From: Geodermatophilaceae bacterium
GTDB lineage: Bacteria > Actinomycetota > Actinomycetes > Mycobacteriales > Geodermatophilaceae
NCBI GenBank assembly: GCA_013813215.1
Contig: JACCSC010000414.1
Location: 1 to 10,896, forward strand
Length of the DNA stretch: 10,896 nucleotides
Reading direction: 5' to 3'
The number at the start of each line of letters is the position of its first letter. Position 1 is the stretch's first letter. The notes beneath the pieces were generated by a model. That model worked only from the letters and a program-made list of their open reading frames with translations. It ran no database searches and was not told the origin of the DNA. The position numbers were made by a program, and so were the translations under genes. Of this stretch, positions 1 to 8,796 are shown in pieces.

Positions 1-2693
<2,693 letters not shown>

Positions 2694-2694
<1 letters not shown>

Positions 2695-3147
2695 TGCCCG
2701 GCTCTCCGGAGCCCGAGGACGCCACCGGGATCCTCGCCGCCCTCGACGCGCTGGCCGGCGTCGACCGTGCCGCGCACGGCCGGGTCGTCGACCAGCCAGC
2801 CGCCGTGCACCACCTCGGCTGGGTGGTCACCGGGGGTACTCGCGGTAACCGACGAGCGGCTGCTGTTCGTCCCGGCCGACCCGGTGCGGCTTCCGCCCGG
2901 GGGTTGGCCGCTCGACGATCTGCGGGGGGTCCAGCCGCTGGCCACGGTCGGAGGAGCGCAGCCCGGCCTGGACGTGATGTTCCGGGCCGCGCGGTTGGCC
3001 ATCGCGATCGACGGGACCGCGGTGCTCCGGACGAGCGCCGACGTCCTGGTGGCCGCCTTGGACGCCGCCGCGCCGGACGGAGTGCTTCCGTCCGGCGGCA
3101 GCCCGGGACCGGACATCCACGACCTGTGCGGCCCGCGCGTCTCCTGA
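2694..3147 (+). pseudogene. Frameshifted small PH/GRAM-like domain gene
   Basis: One gene appears to be split over two frames. An ATG at 2694, overlapping the aconitase stop, opens about 47 residues ending HHLGWVVTG. The continuation, VLAVTDERLLFVPADPVRL, is in the next frame and runs to the TGA at 3145-3147. The switch falls in the G5 run at 2832-2836: removing one G would give a continuous protein of about 150 residues. The pattern of short beta strands, a VTDERLLFVP segment and an LDDLRGV segment, then a hydrophobic MFRAARLAIAIDG strand, resembles bacterial PH/GRAM-like domains. That is recognition by eye, and the exact family is uncertain. Three explanations fit: a genuine frameshift mutation, a homopolymer sequencing error, or much less likely programmed slippage. 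The 3' end overlaps the start of the acetyltransferase remnant. Confidence 0.5.
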
Positions 3148-3459
3148 CGCCGGTCGGCCCGAGCACGCCGAGCGGCTGCGTGAGCTTCACCGCCTCCCTG
3201 GCGTCGTGCGCTGGTGGCAGGAGCCGGGTGACGATGGCCGTTGGACGCCGACGAGGACACACGGGGCTTCGCCGCACTGCTCGGCGGGGACGTGGTCGGC
3301 TTCTTGCACTGGTACGCCGGGACCGCGGCGGCGATCGCCTGTTACGCCAAGGTCGGCTTCCGACCGGTCGGCCTCATGCGCCAGTACGGGCGGGACCGCC
3401 ACGGGCGGTGGCACGACGGGCTGCTCTTGGACCTGCTCGCCGTGGAGCTTGTCCGTTGA
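3126..3459 (+). pseudogene. GNAT N-acetyltransferase remnant (AAC(6')-like)
   Basis: Pieces of one GCN5-related acetyltransferase lie in three successive frames. From a GTG at 3126 the first frame reads RPARLLTPVGP. The second reads EHAERLRELHRLPGVVRWWQ from about 3161. The third reads WPLDADEDTRGFAALL from about 3235 and continues to the TGA at 3457-3459. Each switch can be explained by loss of one base, near the C run at 3158-3160 and near 3232-3238. In the last segment VVGFLHWYAG is followed directly by TAAAIACYAKVGFRPVG. Family members normally have several dozen residues here, including the R/Q-x-x-G-x-G/A acetyl-CoA-binding motif, so an in-frame deletion has removed the cofactor site. 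The C-terminal WHDGLLLDLLAVEL is well preserved. No working enzyme can be made from this locus. Confidence 0.72.
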
Positions 3460-3490
3460 TCTGGTGCAGTCGGCTCCCGACACTGGACGG

Positions 3491-3817
3491 ATGAGCGATC
3501 CCGCAGACGGTGCTCCGGTGTTCGGGCCGCACGGCGAGCCGCTGCCCCTGACGACCGACGTCCCGGCCGCCGAGGAGGGCGGCGTACCCGCGTGGGACGA
3601 CCAGGGCCGGCCCCTCCCGCTGGGTGGCGGTGCTGGCGGCTCGACCGACGTGGGCGGGTGCCCCGCGTGGGACGGGCAGGGCCGGCCCCTCCCCCTCGGC
3701 GGCGGCTCCGCGGGGGGTGGGGGCGGCGACGGTGACGACGCGGTGATCGTGGTGGAGCCCCGCGTGCTGGGCATGGAGGAGGACTCCGAGGAGACCGACG
3801 ACGACGACGAGGACTGA
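3491..3817 (+). CDS. Hypothetical acidic protein with GRPLPLG repeats
   Basis: This is an intact 108-residue reading frame from the ATG at 3491. The frame is open further upstream, but that part belongs to the acetyltransferase remnant, so the ATG is preferred. The protein has no membrane segment or signal peptide. It contains a degenerate unit FGPHGEPLPL (about residues 11-20) and two close copies of an 18-residue unit, PAWDDQGRPLPLGGG and PAWDGQGRPLPLGGG, spaced 25 residues apart (31-48 and 56-73). A glycine tract, a short hydrophobic strand AVIVVEPRVLGM (about 84-95) and a very acidic tail ending DDDDED follow. The single Cys is in the second repeat. I do not recognise the family. The ribosome-binding site is poor. 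The next gene starts 12 bases after the stop. It is the only undamaged gene among decayed neighbours, which argues that it may be under selection. Confidence 0.6.
   Translation: MSDPADGAPVFGPHGEPLPLTTDVPAAEEGGVPAWDDQGRPLPLGGGAGGSTDVGGCPAWDGQGRPLPLGGGSAGGGGGDGDDAVIVVEPRVLGMEEDSEETDDDDED
3581..3709 (+). repeat. Two coding direct repeats, 75-bp period
   Basis: Bases 3581-3634 and 3656-3709 encode the two 18-residue G-(V/C)-PAWD-(D/G)-QGRPLPLGGG-(A/S) units of the small acidic protein. The DNA is also very similar, including an identical CAGGGCCGGCCCCTCCC stretch in each. The spacer encodes a Gly/Ser/Thr linker. A third, weaker protein-level unit lies upstream around 3521-3550. Confidence 0.8.
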
Positions 3818-3829
3818 GGTCCGGCCGCC

Positions 3830-4739
3830 GTGAGGGTCATCGTCGTCGGGGCCGGCGTGATCGGGCTGACCTGCGCCGTACGCCTCGCCGAGTCCGGCCA
3901 CGCGGTTTCGGTCATGACCGCCGTCGAGCCGGCCGGGACGACGTCCGCGGTGTCCGCCGCCCTCTAGTACCCCTACCGGGCCGGCCCGATCGAGGCCGTC
4001 ACCCGCTGGGCGGCGCACAGCCGGATCGTCTTCGAGGGCCTGGCCGGAACGGGCGGGGTGGCGCTGCGGCCGGCCGCGAACTGCTCCGGTCACCCACGCC
4101 CGACCCGTGGTGGGCCGCGGCGTGCCCGGCCTGCGGCGCCTCGGGTCACCTGACCTGCCGGCCGGTTTCGCCGACGGGTTCGCCTTCACGGCACCAGTGG
4201 TGGACATGGGTCGCTATCTGCCGTGGCTGCAGGCTCGGCTCGCGGCGGCCGGCGGGTTCGTCGTCGTACGCCGGGTCACGGACCTGGCCGAGCTCCACGG
4301 CGACGCGGTCGTCAACTGCAGTGGCCTCGGCGCGCGCGGGCTCGTCGACTACGAGGCCCTGGTGCCCGTCCGCGGCCAGGTCGTGCGGGTGGCCAACCCG
4401 GGGCTGACCGACTGGGTGCTCGACGAGGAGGACCCGGCGGGCCTCACGTACGTCATCCCGCGGATCGACGACGTCGTGTGCGGTGGGACGGTCGACGTCG
4501 GTGCGACCGGCGGCGAGGTCGATCCCGCGGTCGAGGCGGCGATCCTGCGCCGCGCGATCGCCTTGGTCCCGCCCCTCGCCGGCTCGCCCGTGGTGTCCCG
4601 CGCGCTGGGCTGGCGGCCTGTGCGCCCGGAGGTCCGGCTGGAACGCGAGGGCTGCGTTGTGCACTGCTACGGCCACGGCGGTGCCGGCGTCACGCTGTCC
4701 TGGGCCTGCGCCGACGACGTCGCAGCGCTGCTCCCCTGA
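3830..4739 (+). pseudogene. D-amino-acid oxidase (FAD), disrupted copy 1
   Basis: The family oxidatively deaminates D-amino acids to 2-oxo acids, ammonia and H2O2. From the GTG at 3830 the dinucleotide-binding motif VIVVGAGVIGLTCAVRLAE is clear. A TAG at 3965-3967 then interrupts SAAL-stop-YPYR, where the family normally has Trp, so one G-to-A change explains it. Downstream, ELLRSPTPDPWWAAA is one frame over from about 4078, and VPGLRRLGSPDLPAGFADGF is a further frame over from about 4121. Each shift is explained by one lost base. From there to the TGA at 4737-4739 the frame is clean, with APVVDMGRYLPWL, VNCSGLGARGL, PVRGQVVRV and the C-terminal FAD/active-site segment HCYGHGGAGVTLSW. Three lesions make this a pseudogene. 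The open frame from 4107 could yield about 210 residues, but these would lack the FAD-binding N-terminus. Confidence 0.85.
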
Positions 4740-4801
4740 CCGAGTCACGACCTCGAAGTGCGCTGAGCAGGCAGGCCACGCCCTCGGGTGGGCGACCAGG
4801 G

Positions 4802-5352
4802 CTAGCTGCTGTCGAACTCCGTGTCGACGTTGATCATGTCCAGGCCTTTGTCCGGGTGGTAGGACCAACTCAGGTCGAGACCGTCGAAGCTGGCGTCCTG
4901 GACTCTCATCAGCGAGTTCGTTCGACTCACTTGCCCCAGGATGGCTGATGGAACGTCGAGTTCGCTCATCACGCAGTCGTAGCCCCCGAGGCTGCCGTAC
5001 TCGCTCCCCGTGCTGAGAACAACGAAGCACCCTCGTCGGCTAGCTCTACCGAGTTGTCCTCGTCCCGAAATGCTCACGCATTGCTGGCGGACCGAAGCCG
5101 TTGGCGCGCGGCCGCCGCGGCCGAGGCGGAGGCAGCTGCCGAGGAGGCCGCTGCCGCGGATGCGGCCATTGCGGAGGATGCGGCCGCTTGAACTGCAGCC
5201 GACCGCTCAGCCAGATCAGCGCCACACCCTGTGACGCCGCAACCGATGCACAGAACTGCTACCGCCCCGAGCGCCCGGCGTGTCGTCCCGAAGCGCCCCG
5301 TGTACACCCTGCCCCCTCGTGTTCTTCCGACAACGCTGAGTAGCCATACCAA
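4802..5352 (-). pseudogene. Ala-rich lipoprotein with C-terminal unknown domain, disrupted
   Basis: The minus strand holds two overlapping pieces that look like one secreted protein. The upstream piece (5352 to 5074, or more plausibly from the GTG at 5307) has basic residues, a hydrophobic stretch ALGAVAVLCIGCG and a lipobox-like VTGC, then a long Ala/Ser helix (about 40 residues) ending RQRLRSASNA and a TGA at 5076-5074. The downstream piece occupies another frame and ends at 4802. Its convincing part starts around 5030 with GCFVVLSTGSEYGSLGGYDC and continues DVPSAILGQVSRTNSLMRVQ and FDGLDLSWSYHPDKGLDMI. Reading past the TGA in the first frame gives AFRDEDNSVELADEG, which could be the natural linker. 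One or two lesions near 5076-5030 would then separate the parts. Alternatively, they are two short genes. The downstream domain resembles small actinobacterial lipoproteins but I cannot name it. The gene converges on the D-amino-acid oxidase copy 1. Confidence 0.5.
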
Positions 5353-5369
5353 CGCGCCTGGGCAAACGG

Positions 5370-5531
5370 ATGAGCTTCAGTGGCGCTCGACCGCGTCTCC
5401 GCACCCCCGAGCGCGAAGGTCGCGTCGTGCACTGCTACGGCCACGGCGGTGCCGGTGTCACCATGTCCTGGCGCTGCGCCGAAGACGTCGTGGAACTGCT
5501 CATACCGCAGCAGGCGACGTCTGCCTCGTGA
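5370..5531 (+). pseudogene. D-amino-acid oxidase, C-terminal remnant (copy 2)
   Basis: A 53-codon frame from the ATG at 5370 to the TGA at 5529-5531 carries the last part of a D-amino-acid oxidase. TPEREGRVVHCYGHGGAGVT, then SWRCAEDVVELL, matches the end of the copy 1 gene (EREGCVVHCYGHGGAGVTLSW, then ADDVAALL). Homology starts at about 5385. A 29-bp stretch is identical between the copies (4659-4687 and 5427-5455), but flanking codons differ at many synonymous and some replacement sites, so this is not a fresh duplication. It is either the end of an older paralogue whose 5' part is lost or a remnant of gene exchange. The FAD-binding half is absent, so it cannot be active. Confidence 0.75.
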
Positions 5532-5552
5532 TGGGCGGGCAGGGGACCGCGG

Positions 5553-5660
5553 TGATCATGGGCTATGGCCGGTTCTCTGGCGATGATCATGGGCTTGTGC
5601 CGGCCATGACCGGCACAACGCCGAGATCATCACCGATCCACCGGCACCAACCCATGATCA
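5553..5660. repeat. Three copies of a 20-bp TGATCATGGG repeat
   Basis: Copy A (5553-5572) reads tgatcatgggctatggccgg. Copy B (5584-5603) is in the same orientation, 31 bp downstream, and reads tgatcatgggcttgtgccgg. Copy C (5641-5660) is inverted and reads tgatcatgggttggtgccgg on the minus strand. B and C match at 18 of 20 positions, extending to a 22-bp arm (20 of 22), and could fold against each other. Copy B also forms the left arm of a separate perfect stem: TTGTGCCGG (5595-5603), a six-base loop, and CCGGCACAA (5610-5618). The arrangement resembles dispersed extragenic palindromic elements, but I cannot see the rest of the genome. Confidence 0.8.
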
Positions 5661-5662
5661 TC

Positions 5663-5689
5663 CCCGACCTGGCTGCCCGCCAGGTCGGG
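5663..5689. terminator. Perfect 11-bp GC-rich hairpin, possible terminator
   Basis: CCCGACCTGGC and GCCAGGTCGGG pair perfectly around a TGCCC loop. No T tract follows on either strand, so it is not a classical intrinsic terminator. Such U-less hairpins are often proposed as terminators in high-GC actinobacteria. Its place between the decayed region and the operon promoter would suit insulation. It could equally be part of the adjoining repeat element. Confidence 0.4.
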
Positions 5690-5862
5690 CCCGAGCGTGG
5701 TCTGAGCTAGACCTCCCGGCGGGAAGCGGTCCCGACCCGCCGACCGCAGGGCACTGGCATCGTCGCGCCGGGACCGGTGGGGCGGCGGTCGCCTGGCGGG
5801 CGGCGTGTTCGGTATCCATCGCGAGGTTCGGCCAGCAGTGTTGTCTCAGGTTGAGTCGACCC

Positions 5863-5891
5863 TTGACCCGCCCTGGCTGCCCTCGTAGCTT
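5863..5891 (+). promoter_or_regulatory. Sigma70-like promoter of the nitrile hydratase operon
   Basis: TTGACC (5863-5868) and TAGCTT (5886-5891) are separated by exactly 17 bases. This matches TTGACN and TANNNT housekeeping promoters. A start near 5897-5900 would give a leader of about 30 bases. A GTCGAC palindrome at 5855-5860 abuts the -35 box and could be an operator, but nothing else supports that. Confidence 0.6.
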
Positions 5892-5919
5892 TACCCCTGA
5901 GTCCAGATTCTGCTCTCCC

Positions 5920-5924
5920 AGGAG
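5920..5924 (+). promoter_or_regulatory. Ribosome-binding site of the amidase
   Basis: AGGAG lies six bases before the ATG at 5931. It fixes the start of the amidase and agrees with the family length. Confidence 0.7.
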
Positions 5925-5930
5925 CTGCTC

Positions 5931-7484
5931 ATGGCTGTCGGCCTCCCCACCTCAGACCAGCTGGCCGGTGTGGCCGAGCGCTATCGACTGGGGCTGACCG
6001 CAGCCGATGTCGAGGAGTTCGCACCGTTCGTCGCCGGGTTGCTGACTTCCTGGGATGCGGTGGAGCAGCTCTACGCCAGGACGGCGCCGACACCACGCTC
6101 GGATCGGGCCTGGAGCTGGCCCAGCGATGAGGAGAACCCGCTCGGTGCCTGGTACGTACGCACCAAGATCACTGAGCGCCGAGGCGGCCCGCTGGCCGGT
6201 CGCACGGTGGCGATCAAGGACAACACCATGGTCGCCGGCCTGCCCATGATGAACGGCTCGCGCACGGTGGAAGGGTTCGTCCCCACCAGGGACGCGACGA
6301 TCGTCAGCAGGCTGCTCGCGGCCGGGGCGACGATCACCGGAAAGGCGGTCTGCGAGGACCTCTGCTTCTCCGGTGGCAGCCACACCTCCGCGTCCGGTCC
6401 GGTCCGCAACCCTTGGGACCTGAGCCGCTCCGCCGGCGGGTCCTCCAGCGGCAGCGCCGCGCTGGTCGCCGCCGGCGAGGTCGACCTGGCCACCGGCGGA
6501 GACCAGGGCGGCTCGGTGCGCATTCCCAGCGCCTACAGCGGCACGGTCGGGCACAAGCCCACGCACGGCCTGGTGCCCTACACCGGCGGCTTCCCGATCG
6601 AGCAGACGATCGACCACCTCGGGCCGATCACGCGGACCGTCAGCGACGCCGCGCTGGTCCTCGGTGTCATCGCCGGCCGCGACGGCCTCGACCCCCGCCA
6701 ACCCGCGGACCTGGTTACCCAGGACTACCTCGCGGCCTTGGATCAGGGTGCCCGGGGCCTGCGGGTGGGGGTGGTCACGGAAGGCTTCGGGATCCCCGAA
6801 GTGTCCGATCCCAAGGTGGATGACGCCGTCCGTGCCGCGGTCGACGTCCTTCGGGAAGCGGGGTTGGTGGCCGAGGACGTCTCGGTCCCCTGGCATAGCG
6901 ACGCGATGCACGTCTGGAACGTGATCGCCACCGAGGGCGCCACCGCGCAGATGGTCGACGCGAACGCGTACGGGATGAACTGGCAGGGCTTGTACGACCC
7001 GGAGCTGATCGCCTTCTACGGCAGGCAGTGGCGCGAGCGCGGCGAACAGTTCTCCGAGACCGTCAAGCTCGTCCTCCTATCGGGCCGGCATGCCATCGAC
7101 ACCGAGTTCGGCAGGCACTACGCGATGGCGCGAAACCTGGCACCGGAGCTGCGCGCCGGGTACGACGCCGCGCTGGAGACGTACGACGTCCTGGTCATGC
7201 CGACGCTGCCGCTCACCGCGACCGAGATCCCGCCGCCGGGCGCATCGCGGGCGGACTACCTTGCCCGGGCGCTGGAGATGATCGGAAACACCGCGCCCTT
7301 CGACGTCACCGGCCACCCGGCGACGTCGGTGCCCACCGCCCTGGTCGACGGCCGCCCGGCCGGTCTGATGATCATCGGTAGGCACTTCGATGACGCGACC
7401 TGCTTGCGGGTCGCGCACACCTTCGAGCGGGCCGTGGGCGGATTCCCGTCCCCGGCCCAGCAGACCGTGGGGAGCCGAGGATGA
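5931..7484 (+). CDS. Amidase, amidase-signature family, nitrile hydratase-linked
   Basis: It hydrolyses amides to carboxylate and ammonia, which is the second step after nitrile hydratase, in the cytoplasm. The protein has 517 residues, close to the roughly 520 of the amidases linked to Rhodococcus nitrile hydratases. The Ser-cisSer-Lys triad is visible: K96 in VAIKDNTM, S171 in SAGGSSSGSA and S195 in GGDQGGSVRIPS. These are the same positions as in the characterised Rhodococcus enzyme. GHKPTHGLVPYTGG, LGPITRTVSDAALVLGV and the C-terminal GHPATSVPTALVDGRPAGLM complete the fold. The first ~90 residues form the N-terminal extension typical of this subgroup. It is the first gene of the operon, behind the promoter at 5863-5891, and its TGA overlaps the next ATG (ATGA). 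The exact substrate range cannot be read from sequence. Confidence 0.95.
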   Translation: MAVGLPTSDQLAGVAERYRLGLTAADVEEFAPFVAGLLTSWDAVEQLYARTAPTPRSDRAWSWPSDEENPLGAWYVRTKITERRGGPLAGRTVAIKDNTMVAGLPMMNGSRTVEGFVPTRDATIVSRLLAAGATITGKAVCEDLCFSGGSHTSASGPVRNPWDLSRSAGGSSSGSAALVAAGEVDLATGGDQGGSVRIPSAYSGTVGHKPTHGLVPYTGGFPIEQTIDHLGPITRTVSDAALVLGVIAGRDGLDPRQPADLVTQDYLAALDQGARGLRVGVVTEGFGIPEVSDPKVDDAVRAAVDVLREAGLVAEDVSVPWHSDAMHVWNVIATEGATAQMVDANAYGMNWQGLYDPELIAFYGRQWRERGEQFSETVKLVLLSGRHAIDTEFGRHYAMARNLAPELRAGYDAALETYDVLVMPTLPLTATEIPPPGASRADYLARALEMIGNTAPFDVTGHPATSVPTALVDGRPAGLMIIGRHFDDATCLRVAHTFERAVGGFPSPAQQTVGSRG

Positions 7485-8176
7485 ACGGCGTACACGACCT
7501 GGGTGGCACCGACGGCCTCGGCCCGGTCATCGTGGAGGACGACGAGCCGGTCTGGCACGCGGAGTGGGAGAAGGCCGCCTTCGCGCTGTTCGCGACGAAC
7601 TTCCGGGCCGGGCTGTTCAACGTCGACATGTTCCGGCACGGCATCGAGCAGATGCATCCCGCGCACTACCTGCTCTCGCCGTACTACGAGCACTGGATGC
7701 ATACCGCCGAGCACTACGCGGTCAAGGCCGGTGTGATCGACCCGGCTGAACTCGACGCGAAGACGAAGTACTACCTGGACCATCCCGACGAGCCGCTGCC
7801 GGATCGCACCGATCCCGACCTGCTCGCGTTCGTCGACGCCGCGGTGAGGGGTGGCGCTCCGGCCCGGCGCGAGTCCGACGAGGCGCCGGCGTTCCAGGTG
7901 GGCGACCGGGTCACCGTCACCCAGGACAGCCCGCGCGAGCACACCCGCAAGGCGCGCTACATCCGCGGCAAGACCGGTGTCATCGAGAACGCCCACGGCA
8001 CGTTCATCTACCCCGATAGCGCCGGCAATGGTCGCGGCGACGACCCGAAGCACGTCTACACGGTGAAGTTCACCAATGCCGAGCTATGGGGGCCGGACAA
8101 CGCCGAGCCGAACGGCGTCGTCTACTTCGACGTGTGGGAGCCGTACCTCGTCCCGGCGACAGGAGCAGCCACATGA
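7481..8176 (+). CDS. nthB: Nitrile hydratase beta subunit (cobalt type)
   Basis: Nitrile hydratase hydrates nitriles to amides, and the alpha and beta subunits share one active site. This 231-residue protein begins MNGVHDLGGTDGLGP, the usual beta N-terminus. It continues with FRHGIEQMHPAHYLLSPYYE, where R52 is the conserved arginine that contacts the oxidised cysteines of the alpha subunit. The C-terminal SH3-like barrel starts near 138 (FQVGDRVTV) and includes ARYIRGKTG, IYPDSAGNGRG, YTVKF, ELWG and YFDVWEPYL. The sequence is close to the thermophilic cobalt enzymes I recall. It overlaps the amidase stop and the alpha start by ATGA, indicating translational coupling. The order beta then alpha is that of cobalt enzymes, since iron enzymes usually have alpha first. 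Confidence 0.96.
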   Translation: MNGVHDLGGTDGLGPVIVEDDEPVWHAEWEKAAFALFATNFRAGLFNVDMFRHGIEQMHPAHYLLSPYYEHWMHTAEHYAVKAGVIDPAELDAKTKYYLDHPDEPLPDRTDPDLLAFVDAAVRGGAPARRESDEAPAFQVGDRVTVTQDSPREHTRKARYIRGKTGVIENAHGTFIYPDSAGNGRGDDPKHVYTVKFTNAELWGPDNAEPNGVVYFDVWEPYLVPATGAAT

Positions 8177-8796
8177 CCAGGACCGAGATCACCCCGTCGC
8201 CGGAGGTGGCGGCTCCGCGTTCAGAGGCGGAGATCGCCGCGCGGATGAAGGCGCTGGAAGCGCTGATGATCGACAAGGGCATCATGACCACCGAGGCGGT
8301 CGACCGGCTCGCCGAGATCTACGAGAACGAGGTAGGCCCGCAGCTGGGCGCCGCCGTCGTGGCCAAGGCGTGGACCGATCCGGCGTTCAAGCAACGCCTG
8401 CTCGCCGACGCCACCGAGGCTTGCGCCACGATGGGGATCGGGGGCCTGCAGGGCGAAGACATGGTCGCCGTGGAGAACACTGACACGGTCCACAACGTCG
8501 TGGTCTGCACGCTGTGCTCGTGCTATCCGTGGCCGGTGCTCGGCCTGCCTCCGAACTGGTATAAGCAGCCGGCGTACCGGTCTCGGATCGTCCGGGAACC
8601 CCGCACGATGCTGCGGGAGGAGTTCGGTTACGACGTACCCGAGTCGGTCGAGATCCGGGTGTGGGACTCCAGCGCGGAGCTGCGGTACATGGTGCTCCCG
8701 GCGCGGCCGGCGGGAACCGAGGACACGAGCGAGGCGGAACTTGCCGAGTTGGTGACCCGGGACGCGATGATCGGTGTCGCACCGGTCCGCGCATGA
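8173..8796 (+). CDS. nthA: Nitrile hydratase alpha subunit (cobalt type)
   Basis: This is the metal-binding subunit of nitrile hydratase, 207 residues from the ATG at 8173, preceded by AGGAG at 8161-8165. The frame is open further upstream but that part lies inside the beta gene. The metal site is VCTLCSCYPWPVLGLPPNWY, with C112, C115 and C117. The last two are normally oxidised to sulfinate and sulfenate. Thr after the first Cys (CTLCSC) is the signature of cobalt enzymes, whereas iron enzymes have CSLCSC. IMTTEAVDRLAEIYENEVGP and the conserved YRSRIVREPRTMLREEFG are also present. ATGA overlaps link it to beta upstream and to the accessory gene downstream. Confidence 0.97.
   Translation: MTRTEITPSPEVAAPRSEAEIAARMKALEALMIDKGIMTTEAVDRLAEIYENEVGPQLGAAVVAKAWTDPAFKQRLLADATEACATMGIGGLQGEDMVAVENTDTVHNVVVCTLCSCYPWPVLGLPPNWYKQPAYRSRIVREPRTMLREEFGYDVPESVEIRVWDSSAELRYMVLPARPAGTEDTSEAELAELVTRDAMIGVAPVRA

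Larger units (their letters stand above)
5532..5930. other. Intergenic region with repeats, hairpins and a promoter
   Basis: I see no convincing gene in these 399 bases. Long open frames cross the left part but have no family resemblance and run through inverted repeats. The left third (5553-5689) holds three TGATCATGGG-type repeats and two perfect hairpins. Bases 5690-5860 show nothing I can assign beyond GC-rich sequence. The right end holds the operon promoter and ribosome-binding site. Confidence 0.7.

Noticed and set aside
2848..3494. The single long plus-strand frame from 2694 continuing to 3494
   Set aside because: After about residue 47 it becomes Arg/Gly-rich shadow sequence. The family-like protein continues in another frame after the G run.
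3965..3967. Amber codon as pyrrolysine or programmed read-through
   Set aside because: It replaces a Trp conserved in the family by one transition, and the same gene has two further frame changes. Ordinary inactivation is simpler.
3187..4207. Minus-strand frames of 240-280 residues opposite the repeat protein and oxidase
   Set aside because: Low-complexity shadow of the plus-strand Gly-rich and oxidase codons. No start context or domain.
4802..5531. Insertion sequence or transposon between the oxidase copies
   Set aside because: No transposase, no terminal inverted repeats and no target-site duplication could be seen. The shared 29 bp is coding sequence of the two oxidases.
5231..5710. Plus-strand 159-codon open frame
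   Set aside because: It crosses the minus-strand lipoprotein start, the oxidase remnant in a different frame, and the inverted repeats. No family resemblance.
8509..8525. Iron-type nitrile hydratase
   Set aside because: The metal motif is CTLCSC and not CSLCSC, gene order is beta then alpha, and cobalt transporter genes follow.
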